Below, piece after piece: positions 34,212 to 42,995 of a DNA stretch of 64,000 nucleotides; position 1 is the stretch's first letter; each line of letters starts with the position of its first letter. The stretch is from Prolixibacter bellariivorans ATCC BAA-1284. Lineage in GTDB: Bacteria; Bacteroidota; Bacteroidia; Bacteroidales; Prolixibacteraceae. The stretch is taken from positions 124,001 to 188,000 of the forward strand of contig NZ_JHXO01000012.1 in assembly GCF_000621705.1 (NCBI RefSeq), given 5' to 3'. The notes beneath the pieces were generated by a model. The model was not told where the DNA came from and ran no database searches. It was given only the letters and a program-made list of their open reading frames with translations. The position numbers and the translations under genes were made by a program.

Positions 34212-34493
34212 ATGGACAAGTCACGATACAAATTTGAAGAAGAAATGAATACAGCCTGTTTGACTTGCGTTCATGTAATGACAAAGAGCAAACCAATTTT
34301 ATTTGTCAGCCATGATGATGATTCAAGTTGGGAATTTTCATGCGGTGCAAATGGACACTCAGAAGAAGAGATTAAAATAATAAGCTTGGAGGAAGCAACA
34401 GATATTGATGGCTCAATAAATGAATTAGCAAGTATGCCAGAAGGAGTTTGTGCGGAAAGAGAAAGCATTGGAGCAAAATGGATGAAGAAATAA
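34212..34493 (+). CDS. cassette 8 (open): DUF2185-like small protein
   Basis: 93 residues, acidic, cytoplasmic. The pattern ACLTCVHVMTKSKPILFVSHD, then SSWEFSCG, IKIISLEEATDIDGSINELA and MPEGVCAERESIGAKW follows DUF2185, a small family often found as an immunity-like or stand-alone domain. It lies just right of the last intact attC-like site. No matching right border is found: the expected complement of GTTGTGCGTC is missing, although a degraded GACGAATTCCAAC follows the stop. Confidence 0.7.
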   Translation: MDKSRYKFEEEMNTACLTCVHVMTKSKPILFVSHDDDSSWEFSCGANGHSEEEIKIISLEEATDIDGSINELASMPEGVCAERESIGAKWMKK

Positions 34494-34590
34494 AGACGAA
34501 TTCCAACGGACCATCACCTCCTGGGGGCCAACCGTTCACTTGCCATGACCGATACATTCCGGAATACATACCGAATACCCTCTGCATGTT

Positions 34591-34893
34591 TTGTCCCATT
34601 GGGATGATGGTTCGAATGCCCTGTATTTCGTGACGATTTGTACGAAACACCGGGAATGTTATTTCGGGGATGTGGTGGATGATAAAACGGATACCAATGC
34701 GAATGATGATATAATGAACGTAGAGACGCCCGAATCGGGCGTCTCCACCACCCCATCACGCACCGCCCATGCATCACAAAAATGGCATCCCGGCATATTG
34801 GGTGTCATCATCAACCAATACAGACGAATGGTGACCATCCGTGCCCGGAAAATCCATGCGGATTCTCTATTCCTTTTTTATTTTCTAAATTAG
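34591..34893 (+). pseudogene. remnant of a REP-associated tyrosine transposase (RAYT, IS200-like)
   Basis: Two conserved RAYT pieces remain in one open frame: the N-terminal LYFVTICTKHRECYFGDVV and the later LGVIINQYRRMVTIRARKIHAD. The segment that should lie between them, including the HxH (HUH) motif of the type MPNHIHG, is missing and replaced by a REP palindrome (34720-34748). The catalytic C-terminal tyrosine region is also absent. The element is inactive. RAYTs process REP sequences, so the REP copies at 34720, 35342 and 35945 fit its former activity. Confidence 0.8.
34720..34748. repeat. REP palindrome inside the RAYT remnant
   Basis: GTAGAGACGCCC and GGGCGTCTC flank a 5-base loop. 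The same stem recurs at 35342-35374 and, shorter, at 35945-35971. Confidence 0.8.
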
Positions 34894-34921
34894 TTGCCGA
34901 AAACTGTAATCAACTATCTCT

Positions 34922-35260
34922 ATGAAAAAATTATCTTTGCTTCTCCTGATCAGCTTTTTGACATTAACGTCTTTCACACCTCCAACAGAATTACTGGGAA
35001 ACTGGAAAGTTTCAAAAATCATCAATACGAAAACCAGGAAACAGGACCATACCATTGATAGAATGTCTTTTAAGCAAGAGGGTGTATTCGAGGCAGGTAA
35101 AGGCGACTTGGTTAAAAGCGGAACATGGTCTTTTGACGAAAACCAAAACCTGATAACACTAAATGTCGGACAACAGGATGCGCATTATAAAATTCTTAAA
35201 CTTTCAAAAACAAAATTGGTTATTGAAAATTTTGAAAGTAAAATCTATTTAAAGAAATAA
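34922..35260 (+). CDS. secreted lipocalin-like small protein
   Basis: 112 residues with a Sec signal (MKKLSLLLLISFLTLTSF). The mature part starts LLGNWKVSKI, the GxW motif of lipocalin-like domains, and continues as alternating strands (GVFEAGKGDLVKSGTWSFDENQNLITL, YKILKLSKTKLVIENF). Bacteroidota encode many such single-domain periplasmic proteins; ligand is unknown. It is followed by the degraded start of another secreted protein. Confidence 0.7.
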   Translation: MKKLSLLLLISFLTLTSFTPPTELLGNWKVSKIINTKTRKQDHTIDRMSFKQEGVFEAGKGDLVKSGTWSFDENQNLITLNVGQQDAHYKILKLSKTKLVIENFESKIYLKK

Positions 35261-35263
35261 CAC

Positions 35264-35340
35264 CATAACCAAAACGATATCATTTTTTGCTGTGCTAACG
35301 GTTCTTATGGTTCTGAATGCAAGCAGCAAAGACGCCCAAA
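35264..35340 (+). pseudogene. truncated start of a secreted protein, cut by a REP element
   Basis: One frame here reads TKTISFFAVLTVLMVLNASS, a typical signal-peptide core, and then KDAQK before running into the REP palindrome at 35342. No ATG is in place (an ATA is) and nothing follows. It looks like the 5' end of a lost gene. Confidence 0.4.
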
Positions 35341-35341
35341 A

Positions 35342-35374
35342 AGTAGAGACGCCCAGGTTGGGCGTCTCTACTTT
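35342..35374. repeat. REP palindrome
   Basis: AGTAGAGACGCCC-AGGTT-GGGCGTCTCTACT is a perfect 13-bp stem flanked by AA and TTTT. It could also terminate transcription in either direction. Confidence 0.8.
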
Positions 35375-35456
35375 TTGTATTTTTACCACTGTTCAGGTTT
35401 TCAATGGAGAACCATTTTTATTGGATTAAGAAATTAAAAAAAGGAGGTATTAACCG

Positions 35457-35864
35457 ATGGAATATTTAGGTTCATGTTTATGTCGGACTGTTCAATTTAG
35501 GGTGGTAGGCAACTTCGAAGATTTTTATTTATGCCATTGTGGTTACTGCAGGAAAGACACGGGTTCCGCTCATGCAGCTAATTTATTTTCGACAACAGCA
35601 AAACTTGAATGGATAAAAGGTGAAGAAGAAGTTAAGACTTTTCACCTAGCGAACACGGACCATGTAAAAGCATTTTGCACAACTTGCGGTTCGGCACTTC
35701 CTAATTTACAAATGGAAGGCAAGCTTTTAGTGGTACCTGCAGGGAGTTTAGATACTAAACTGGACAAAATACCAGATGGTCATATCTTCATTTCAAAGAA
35801 AGCGAATTGGGATGAATCGCTGCATACGTTTAAGAAATTCGAACGATTTCCAACAGATAATTAA
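35457..35864 (+). CDS. GFA (Gfa-like, CENP-V/GFA) zinc-binding family protein
   Basis: 135 residues, normal for the family. The zinc-binding cysteines are all present: GSCLCRTVQF (CxC), LCHCGYCRKDTGSAH (CxC-x-x-C), and FCTTCGSALP (CxxC). GFA-fold proteins include glutathione-dependent formaldehyde-activating enzyme and many uncharacterised members. A perfect AAGGAGG at 35441-35447, unusual in this genome, precedes the ATG. It stands between REP copies and a broken fragment of the RND gene, which suggests recent arrival. Confidence 0.88.
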   Translation: MEYLGSCLCRTVQFRVVGNFEDFYLCHCGYCRKDTGSAHAANLFSTTAKLEWIKGEEEVKTFHLANTDHVKAFCTTCGSALPNLQMEGKLLVVPAGSLDTKLDKIPDGHIFISKKANWDESLHTFKKFERFPTDN

Positions 35865-35865
35865 A

Positions 35866-35929
35866 TATCGCCACCACCGGGAAGATGAGGCCGCCCATGG
35901 CTCCGGTGGCGAAAGCAAACCAAAATATT
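35866..35929 (-). pseudogene. detached fragment of an RND pump 3' end
   Basis: About 64 bases (ATATCGCCACCACCGGGAAG onward through GGCCGCCCATGG) are nearly identical to 36024-36090 inside the end of the intact RND gene. They encode its last membrane helix. It is a partial duplication, or the remnant of an earlier copy separated by the REP at 35945-35971. Confidence 0.8.
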
Positions 35930-35944
35930 TTGTAAATTACATTG

Positions 35945-35971
35945 TATAGACGCCCAAATTGGGCGTCTATA
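35945..35971. repeat. REP palindrome (short form)
   Basis: TATAGACGCCC-AAATT-GGGCGTCTATA. It lies between the RND fragment and the intact RND stop codon and may serve as the operon terminator. Confidence 0.75.
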
Positions 35972-35989
35972 CCAATAATTCCACCGGTA

Positions 35990-38900
35990 TTATTTTTTTA
36001 TCCGCAAAAACAACGGCAGGTAAATCAATATCGCCACCACCGAGAAAATGAGGCCGCCCATGGCGCCGGCGGCGAAGGCAAACCAGAAAACCTCTTTCTG
36101 TCCCGACCAGACAAACGGCACCAATCCCAACACCGTGGAGATGATGGTGAGGAATATCGGGATAATCTTGTGGTTGAAGGCTTTCATGTATAGCTTCAGA
36201 CCCGTCGCATTGTTGTGCTTCCGGCGGAAATTGTTGTAGTCGTTGATGATGTACAGGCCGGCATTCACCACAATTCCCGACAAGAGGATAAAGGAGGCGA
36301 ATCCGCCCTGGTCGAAGTTGAAATCGAAGAGATAGAACGTGAGGAACACGCCAATGAACGAGACCGGAATCATGAAAATGACGGCCAGCGGTTGCAGAAG
36401 CGATTCCAGCAGAATGGAACAGATGAAATAGATGATCAGGATGACCAGCAACAACAGGAAATACTGCGCTTTGTCCTTGCGGTTCCAGTCCCACCATTGA
36501 TCTTTGTAATCGTGTACCGAATACCCCAGCGGCAACACCCGGGCCATGGCTTTGATTTCACGCTCGCGAATGATTTTGGCCAGCGGTCCCGGCCCCACAA
36601 AATCGTAAGCCACCACCAGCTGGTATTGCTGGTTCTTCTTGTAAATATCGTTACCCGACTTCTCCTTGGTGATTTGACCAAAGTTGGCCAGCTTCAACTG
36701 CTTCTTCCCGATTTCGACGGGTAAATTCCGGAAGTCCCACACATTGAACTTCCCGTAGGCGTCCGAAACCAGCGAAACCGGCTGCAGCTCGTTGTTGTGG
36801 TACACCGGATTGAGCCGGGCTTTGTAGACCTTATCCTTCAGGAAACGGTAAAACTGATCGACCTGCACGTCGTGAACGCCGAAGCCTTCGTGATTGAAGG
36901 CCAGGTAATACTCGTACAGGGTGCCGCTGCGCCAGCTCACGTTCCCGTCAATTTCGCTGTCCTTCACCCGCTCGTTCTTCGACAGTTTCTTTTTCAGCCA
37001 TTCGGCATACCGGTACAGCTGGTCGTAATTGTACCCCTCCAGCACAATGTGGTTGTTTCGGTACCCGGTATTCAATTCGTTCGAAAAACCACGGCCCACA
37101 CCATATACGCCCCAGTCCATCCCTCCCAGGCTAATGGCTTTCGAGGTGATATCATTCTTCAGCTGGTACGGAAACCCGCTGCTCTCGGCTTCCTTCGTGA
37201 AATGAATAACGATGGACGCATTCCGGTAAGAGGTAATCATGGTTTGGAACTGCTCAATCTGCGGAAACTGACTGATGTAGTTCTCCATGAGTTGCATTCC
37301 CTCGTTCATCTGCTGAACGGTACACCCTTCCGGCATTTTGGCCCGGACATACAGCGTGGTCCGGGTCGGTTCGGAATAGAACGAACTATTGAAGACGTAC
37401 TCCGAAAAGAGGCGCAACGAGCCGCCCATCACCTTTTCGAGGACCGGTTTGGCGCTCTCGGTGAACCAGCTGCTTCCCAATGTTTTGTTATAGAGGTCGG
37501 GCCACTTCCCTTCTTTTTCGATTTTATTGGGAAGCCATTGAATGGGGATACCAAACCCGAGGATGAACAGGATGATGAAAATCCAGGTGTACCGTTTTCC
37601 AAAAAGGATAAACCGCTCGTAAAAACGGGAGATGCGAATGGTTCGCCTGCGCCGTTTAAAATGCCGGACCAGCTTGCCGCTCTTCAGCTTCACCTTGTCC
37701 ATCAAAGCGGGGATGAAGAAGAGCGCCACGGCCATCGATACTGACAGGTTAATCATGATGACCTGGGCAAACTCCACCAGGTTGATGCGCTGTTTTTCCT
37801 TCAGGAAGAAAATCATGCTCAGCGCCCCGATGGTAGTCAGTGTGGCCGCCAGAATCGCCAGGAAGGCTTTCTTGTTGCCCTGGTGCCGGATGTGATCGAT
37901 CATGATGATGCTGTTATCGATGATCATCCCGAAGGAGATGGTGATACCGGCCAGCGAATAGAGGTGAATCTCGACGTCGAACGCATAATAGAAGATGCAG
38001 GCCACGACAAGGTTGGTGAAGATACTGACGGTGATGAGGAAAAGGTATTTGACCTCGCGGCTGATGAGAAAGATGAAGAGCAACAGAATGACCATGGAGA
38101 AGATGGTCCGCACGAATACCTTGTCGAGTTCGTCGCGGATGTATTTCGTCGAGTCGTTGGACAGCAACAGCGAATAGCCCGGTGGCAGACCGGCTTTTAA
38201 TTGCGCAACCTCCGCTTTCACCTTTTTGGCCAGCCGCAGGTTGTTGACATGCTCTTCCGGGGTGATGACCATGTTCACCGTGTTCAGTCCGTTGATGCGG
38301 TAATACGATGTGGGCTGTTGCTCCTGGTAACTGATTTTCGCCAAATCGCCCAGCAGGATAATACGTCCCTGTATCTTCTTCACCGGAATATTTTGCCAGT
38401 CGATGCTGTCGGATGCTTCATTCTCGAGGTAGATGCCGGTGATGGTATGCGCCTCGCTACTGATATTCGAGACCGAGCCTTCGCCCAGGTATTCCTTCCG
38501 GAAGTAGTTCTGAATGGCTTTGGCTATCTCATCGGACGAGATGCCCAGCGTTTGAATCTGGTCGCTGTTGTATTTGATTTGCCACTCGAAGGGTGTTGAA
38601 CCGTACACCTTCACACCGCTGATACCGGGAATAACCGACAGGTGCGGCACCAAATGCTCCTCGGCGTACTTCTGGATGTAATAGGGGCTGGCACTGGCAT
38701 TGAGGGTGTAGGTCATTATCGGTTCCTTATTCTGCCCTCCCGTGCCCAGTGACAGTTCGGGGAACGAAACCTGTTGCGGCAAATCGCTGTACACCTGCCG
38801 GATGAGCGAGGCGACTTCGAACCGGGCCGCATCGAGGTTCACGGTCTTCTTGAACGACAAGTCGATTCGCCCCGAGCCTTTTGAAGACACCGACGATACA

Positions 38901-39136
38901 TCCTTGATGCCTTTCACCGAACTGAACAGTCCTTCCAGCTTGGAGGTCACTTCCTGCTCGATGACCCGCGCAGATGCATCGGGCCACCGGTAACTGACCG
39001 ACAGCTCAGGCAACGAACGCGACGGGTTGAGTTGCACATTCAGCAACGGCAACATAGCGGCTCCGACAATCATCAGGAGGATGAACACCATGATGACGGA
39101 GAAGGACGAGAGGCGGTATTTTTTGGGTTGGCTCAC
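35990..39136 (-). CDS. RND-family efflux pump, second subunit of the operon
   Basis: 1048 residues with the RND plan: one N-terminal helix, a large periplasmic loop, six helices, a second loop and five to six helices. Proton-relay positions differ from AcrB: helix 4 reads ISFGMIIDNSIIMIDH (one Asp kept, the second Asp is Asn), and helix 10 reads LSGIVVNAGLYIINDYNN without the usual Lys. This resembles the VxNN-type bacterial pumps more than AcrB. The start overlaps the upstream pump stop by 4 bases (ATGA), so the two are coupled and may form a heteromer in the manner of MdtBC. Substrate is unknown. Confidence 0.9.
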   Translation of the reverse strand: MSQPKKYRLSSFSVIMVFILLMIVGAAMLPLLNVQLNPSRSLPELSVSYRWPDASARVIEQEVTSKLEGLFSSVKGIKDVSSVSSKGSGRIDLSFKKTVNLDAARFEVASLIRQVYSDLPQQVSFPELSLGTGGQNKEPIMTYTLNASASPYYIQKYAEEHLVPHLSVIPGISGVKVYGSTPFEWQIKYNSDQIQTLGISSDEIAKAIQNYFRKEYLGEGSVSNISSEAHTITGIYLENEASDSIDWQNIPVKKIQGRIILLGDLAKISYQEQQPTSYYRINGLNTVNMVITPEEHVNNLRLAKKVKAEVAQLKAGLPPGYSLLLSNDSTKYIRDELDKVFVRTIFSMVILLLFIFLISREVKYLFLITVSIFTNLVVACIFYYAFDVEIHLYSLAGITISFGMIIDNSIIMIDHIRHQGNKKAFLAILAATLTTIGALSMIFFLKEKQRINLVEFAQVIMINLSVSMAVALFFIPALMDKVKLKSGKLVRHFKRRRRTIRISRFYERFILFGKRYTWIFIILFILGFGIPIQWLPNKIEKEGKWPDLYNKTLGSSWFTESAKPVLEKVMGGSLRLFSEYVFNSSFYSEPTRTTLYVRAKMPEGCTVQQMNEGMQLMENYISQFPQIEQFQTMITSYRNASIVIHFTKEAESSGFPYQLKNDITSKAISLGGMDWGVYGVGRGFSNELNTGYRNNHIVLEGYNYDQLYRYAEWLKKKLSKNERVKDSEIDGNVSWRSGTLYEYYLAFNHEGFGVHDVQVDQFYRFLKDKVYKARLNPVYHNNELQPVSLVSDAYGKFNVWDFRNLPVEIGKKQLKLANFGQITKEKSGNDIYKKNQQYQLVVAYDFVGPGPLAKIIREREIKAMARVLPLGYSVHDYKDQWWDWNRKDKAQYFLLLLVILIIYFICSILLESLLQPLAVIFMIPVSFIGVFLTFYLFDFNFDQGGFASFILLSGIVVNAGLYIINDYNNFRRKHNNATGLKLYMKAFNHKIIPIFLTIISTVLGLVPFVWSGQKEVFWFAFAAGAMGGLIFSVVAILIYLPLFLRIKK

Positions 39137-42100
39137 GATTCAGAAGGATTGGTTCTTACCGGGGACTTCTCTCCTCTCTTCAAATAATAATACCCTAACG
39201 GGACGAGGTACAAACTGACCAGTGTTCCCAGTGTCATCCCGCCAATGACCGCCAGTGCCAGCGGACGTTGTAAGTCGGAACCCAAACCAGAGGTGAACAG
39301 GAACGGAACCAGCGCCAGGATGGTTGTCAGGCTGGTCATCAGGATCGGCTTCAGCCTCCGGTGACCGGCTTCGGTCATGGCCCGCAGCAACGAATACCCT
39401 TCCTTCCGCAACTGGTTGATGGTATCGATTTTCAGGATGGAGTCGTTGATGATGATCCCTGTCATCACAATAATACCAATCAGCGACATCAGGTTGATGC
39501 CTTCGCCGTCAAGCTTAAGCGCCAGGAACGCCCCGAAAATGTCGACGGGAACTTCCATGAGCACAATCAGCGGAAGCGACAACGACTCGAACTGCGAGGA
39601 CAGGATGAAATACAGCAGCCCGATGGAGACCAGCAAAATCAGAAAGAGCTGCACCATCAGTTTCCGGTTGGACAGAATGCTGCCGGAGAAACTCACCTCG
39701 TAGTTCCGGTCGCCCGAAACCACTTGCCGAATCCGTTGCATTTCGGCGCCAGCCTGGTTCGCCTTCACATCAAACGGTACCGGGTAATATTCGCCTTCCT
39801 TACCGGCTACAATGGTTTTCAAATCCTGCCCGCTCGTTTCCGAAATCAGGTCACGCACCGGAATCAGCTTGTTCTTTGAATTCTGGATGAACAGATTTTG
39901 CAGGATGTTCCGGATGGTTTGCGTCTGGTCGCCCAAAATGACCGGCACAAAATCCTGGTTATCGGTAATCAGGAAGAGTTGGTTTTCGTTGAACGCGCTC
40001 TTCAGTTTACTGTATACCGTTTTGAACGACACGTCGTACAGCAGCAATTTGGCCGGATTGGTACGCAACACCGTGTAAGTATACAGGGGCAACTGGCCGA
40101 TGTGTTGTTCGGGAAAGGCGGTTTGCAGTTTCTCCCTGGCACGCTCCAGGAAACTGATCTGTTTCGGACCATAGTCGTTCACTGCCCGGAGACGCGCCAC
40201 CAACGGCTTCTCGTTATCGGCGAAAAGCATATTGAAGATGTTGCCGGCATCCTTGAACGAGTAAATACTTTCGGGGTAATTCCTTTGCAAGAATTGATTG
40301 GCTTTCCGGATGACCACATCCAAATCTTTCGGCTTCTTCGCCTTCAGGTAGATCACCACTTCCGAAGAGGAGGCCGCGCTGCTCGGATCGAGGATGAACT
40401 GCTGCTCTCCCACCAGGCAGGTATTTTCTTTCAGCAACGGTTGAATCTGTGCCACCAGTTGCTCCGAGCGCCTCCGGTTCTCATCGATGTGGATGCGCTG
40501 GTTCCAGTCGATGGTCAGCAACGTCTCGTCTTTGGTGATAGGCGGCAGCTTGGTTTTGTTCAGGTCGTGAAACAGCCAGACCGTTCCCAGCAGCAACAGG
40601 ATCACAATCCCCCAGGCTATCTTCTGCTTCCGCATGACAAACCGGAAACCTTTCATGTATACCTTTTCGAAATTCAGCGAACTGATGCGTTCCCAGAAAT
40701 TGTGCTCCTTCCGGGTCTTCTCTTTCCGGTACACCAATCGGTAGTAGACGGGTAACAAGGTAATGGATACCGCCAGCGACACCAGCAGACCGATGGTGAT
40801 GGCCATCGCCTGGTCGTAAAACAGCGCACCGGTGATGCCGCTGATGAAAATCAACGGGATGAACACCGCACAGGTCGTCAACACCGAACTCAGCATCGGG
40901 CGGAATACTTCATTGGTTCCGTTGGTGCAGGCCAGCGCGAGCGGGTCAGACTCTTCATCGAACGATTCGCCTTGCTGAACAGCCTTTCGTTTCAACCGTT
41001 CGCGGTGCTGCGTGATGTTATCGATGACGATGATGGAGTTGTCGACCATCATCCCGACGCCCAGGATAATCCCCGAAAGGGAAATGATGTTGATGGAGAT
41101 GTGCAGGACGAAGAAAAAGAGCATTGAGATGACCAGCGACGTGGGAATGGTGATGCCGATGAGCAGCGGCGCTTTCGGGTCCCGCATGAAAAGGAACATG
41201 ATGAGGAATGCGAGCAGGGCGCCCCACAGCAAACTCTGGTCGAGGTTGCGGATGGAGTAATCCAGCAGTTTCGTTTGGTTACGGGTAACGCTGAACCGAA
41301 TAGCGGGATAGTCCTTTTCGAAGTGAGCAACCAGCTCGTTCAGCTTGTCCTTCAGCGCCGACATCTGGGCGTCGCTCTGTTTGATGACCGCAAAGGTGAC
41401 GGCGTCCTGTCCGTTGTACAGCACTTTTCCCTTTTGCTTCTGCGGATGCTCCACCACCGTTGCCACGTCCTTCAACTGCAGCAATCGATCGTTGACCTTG
41501 AAGTAGATGTCCTCGATGTCCTTCTTGTTCTGCAGCGTCGACGAAAAGCGGATGTTGTACTGGTACTGCCCGTCGCGGATGAGCAAGTTCCCCAGTTTGA
41601 TGTTGTTGTTTTCGATGATGGATTCCAGCTTATCCTGCGTTATGCCCAACGACTCCAGTTTCCGGTTGTCCGGAATGATCAGGAGCTCGGGACTCACCAG
41701 ACCGCTCATGTCTACCATGGCTACCTCCGGCAACTGCTCAATCCGTTTGCGAATCACGTTGGAGGCAAACCTGCTTAGCTCGACGAACTTCTGCGATACC
41801 GGGTAAAGCTCATCGTTCTTATTCTCCCGGACCTTTGATTCCCCCGAACCTGCAACCTGAAACTTGTAACCTGAAACCCTCTTACTCGAGTCTCGGGTTG
41901 TCAGGTTGAGATAGAAAACCGGGATATCAGTCGCGTTCGCCTTGATCACCCGCGGCCGGTCGATGTTGCGGGGCAGGTAGTTCATGGCCCGGTCAATCTT
42001 TTCGTTCACCTCGATGAAGGCAAAGTCGATATCGGTGCCGTAATCAAACTTCAGGTGGATAATACCACTCTCATTGCGTGTCTCGCTTTTGATATCGGCC

Positions 42101-42324
42101 AAGTGGGACACCTGCATCAACTGACGGCGAATGGGCTGAATAACAGTATTCTCCAATTCCCGCGCCGGTGTGTTGGGCACACTCACCTGTACGGTAATCT
42201 CCGGAATATCGACATCCGGCATCAGTGACACCGGGATGTAATTCATTGCCAAAACCCCCAGCACCAAAATGGCGATGAAAGTCATGCTAACAGCTATCGG
42301 ACGTTGGATGAGGAATTTAACCAT
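39133..42324 (-). CDS. RND-family efflux pump, first subunit, with in-frame repeat insertion
   Basis: 1063 residues, complete RND architecture. Helix 4 reads LGVGMMVDNSIIVIDNI (Asp-Asn) and helix 10 GIIVMTGIIINDSILKID (no standard Lys). In the first periplasmic loop (about residues 147-162) the protein carries RVSGYKFQVAGSGES, encoded by CCTGAAAC/TTGTAAC heptamer words identical to intergenic repeats elsewhere in this window. The frame is kept. It lies downstream of the membrane-fusion protein and S23-like genes and overlaps the second pump by 4 bases. No outer-membrane factor gene is nearby. Confidence 0.9.
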   Translation of the reverse strand: MVKFLIQRPIAVSMTFIAILVLGVLAMNYIPVSLMPDVDIPEITVQVSVPNTPARELENTVIQPIRRQLMQVSHLADIKSETRNESGIIHLKFDYGTDIDFAFIEVNEKIDRAMNYLPRNIDRPRVIKANATDIPVFYLNLTTRDSSKRVSGYKFQVAGSGESKVRENKNDELYPVSQKFVELSRFASNVIRKRIEQLPEVAMVDMSGLVSPELLIIPDNRKLESLGITQDKLESIIENNNIKLGNLLIRDGQYQYNIRFSSTLQNKKDIEDIYFKVNDRLLQLKDVATVVEHPQKQKGKVLYNGQDAVTFAVIKQSDAQMSALKDKLNELVAHFEKDYPAIRFSVTRNQTKLLDYSIRNLDQSLLWGALLAFLIMFLFMRDPKAPLLIGITIPTSLVISMLFFFVLHISINIISLSGIILGVGMMVDNSIIVIDNITQHRERLKRKAVQQGESFDEESDPLALACTNGTNEVFRPMLSSVLTTCAVFIPLIFISGITGALFYDQAMAITIGLLVSLAVSITLLPVYYRLVYRKEKTRKEHNFWERISSLNFEKVYMKGFRFVMRKQKIAWGIVILLLLGTVWLFHDLNKTKLPPITKDETLLTIDWNQRIHIDENRRRSEQLVAQIQPLLKENTCLVGEQQFILDPSSAASSSEVVIYLKAKKPKDLDVVIRKANQFLQRNYPESIYSFKDAGNIFNMLFADNEKPLVARLRAVNDYGPKQISFLERAREKLQTAFPEQHIGQLPLYTYTVLRTNPAKLLLYDVSFKTVYSKLKSAFNENQLFLITDNQDFVPVILGDQTQTIRNILQNLFIQNSKNKLIPVRDLISETSGQDLKTIVAGKEGEYYPVPFDVKANQAGAEMQRIRQVVSGDRNYEVSFSGSILSNRKLMVQLFLILLVSIGLLYFILSSQFESLSLPLIVLMEVPVDIFGAFLALKLDGEGINLMSLIGIIVMTGIIINDSILKIDTINQLRKEGYSLLRAMTEAGHRRLKPILMTSLTTILALVPFLFTSGLGSDLQRPLALAVIGGMTLGTLVSLYLVPLGYYYLKRGEKSPVRTNPSES

Positions 42325-42338
42325 GCACTTGCGCGTTT

Positions 42339-42412
42339 CTGTGGTTACTAACAGTTCCTATTGTTACTGTGGTTACTATTGTTTCTATCGTTACTGTTGT
42401 TTGTAAGACGGG
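42339..42412. repeat. short-word microsatellite patch
   Basis: GTTACTGTG / GTTACTATT / GTTTCTATC 9-base words fill the start of the 253-base gap upstream of the first RND gene. A REP copy follows at 42423-42466 and further words lie at 42500-42590. Confidence 0.7.
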
Positions 42413-42422
42413 CGTTGTGGTT

Positions 42423-42466
42423 CGTCATTGCGAGGAACGACAAGGGAGTGACGAAGCAATCTCCCT
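42423..42466. repeat. REP-like dispersed repeat
   Basis: CGTCATTGCGAGG ... GAGTGACGAAGCAATCTCC, the same family as 22263-22303 and 24661-24698. Confidence 0.7.
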
Positions 42467-42578
42467 AACACTAACAACAACATCAGTTGCCATTCACGAT
42501 ACTTATTGGGATTCTCATTGCTCATTTTTCATTGATTCAAGGGTTTCAGGTTGAGCTTCGCCGTTTCTGTTGTTACTG

Positions 42579-42977
42579 TTATTTGGGTTGTTCATACTTT
42601 TTTCCACGGTAGCCTGATTTCTTTAAGTAAGTAATCAGGTTGCCGATTTTTCTTCCCAAATCTTTGGTTTCTGCTGACAGACTATCCAATTCTTCCTGTG
42701 AAATGTAGGAGCGGTCATATGCCCGATACAATTGGGAACGACACTCGCCACAGGATGCTTTCGCAATCGATAAAAACTGAATAAACTCCTTCGTCCCGTC
42801 TCGTTCAAAACCTTCGGCAATATTATCCATCACAGAACCACTGGAACTATTGATCTGATTCTTCAAACCAAAATCTTTAGCAAAAGCATCGTAACTAATG
42901 ATGCGATAGACTTGATTCGACAACTTTCGTGCTAATTGCCAAATTTCTAAATCCTCAAATGTCTTAATCGTAGTCAT
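42579..42977 (-). CDS. four-helix-bundle protein (S23/IVS-protein family)
   Basis: 132 residues from the ATG at 42977; an upstream ATG at 42998 would add 7 residues. The pattern FEDLEIWQLARKLSNQVYRI, then DFGLKNQINSSSGSVMDNIAEGFER, FIQFLSIAKASCGECRSQLYRA and LGRKIGNLITYLKKS is the diagnostic four-helix bundle of proteins first found in 23S rRNA intervening sequences. The precise function is unknown; relatives bind nucleic acid. It sits inside the efflux operon between the fusion protein and the pumps, with repeat words on both sides, so it looks inserted. Confidence 0.9.
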   Translation of the reverse strand: MTTIKTFEDLEIWQLARKLSNQVYRIISYDAFAKDFGLKNQINSSSGSVMDNIAEGFERDGTKEFIQFLSIAKASCGECRSQLYRAYDRSYISQEELDSLSAETKDLGRKIGNLITYLKKSGYRGKKYEQPK

Positions 42978-42995
42978 GGCCAACAACGTTTTTAA

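Noticed and set aside
34494-34545. A ninth attC-like site after the DUF2185-like gene
   Set aside because: CCAACCGTTC near 34533 resembles a right core and CCAACGG near 34504 a left core, but the element is too short and does not complement the cassette's 5' border.
42579-42977. Avd protein of a diversity-generating retroelement
   Set aside because: Avd is a related four-helix bundle, but there is no reverse transcriptase and no template/variable repeat pair nearby.
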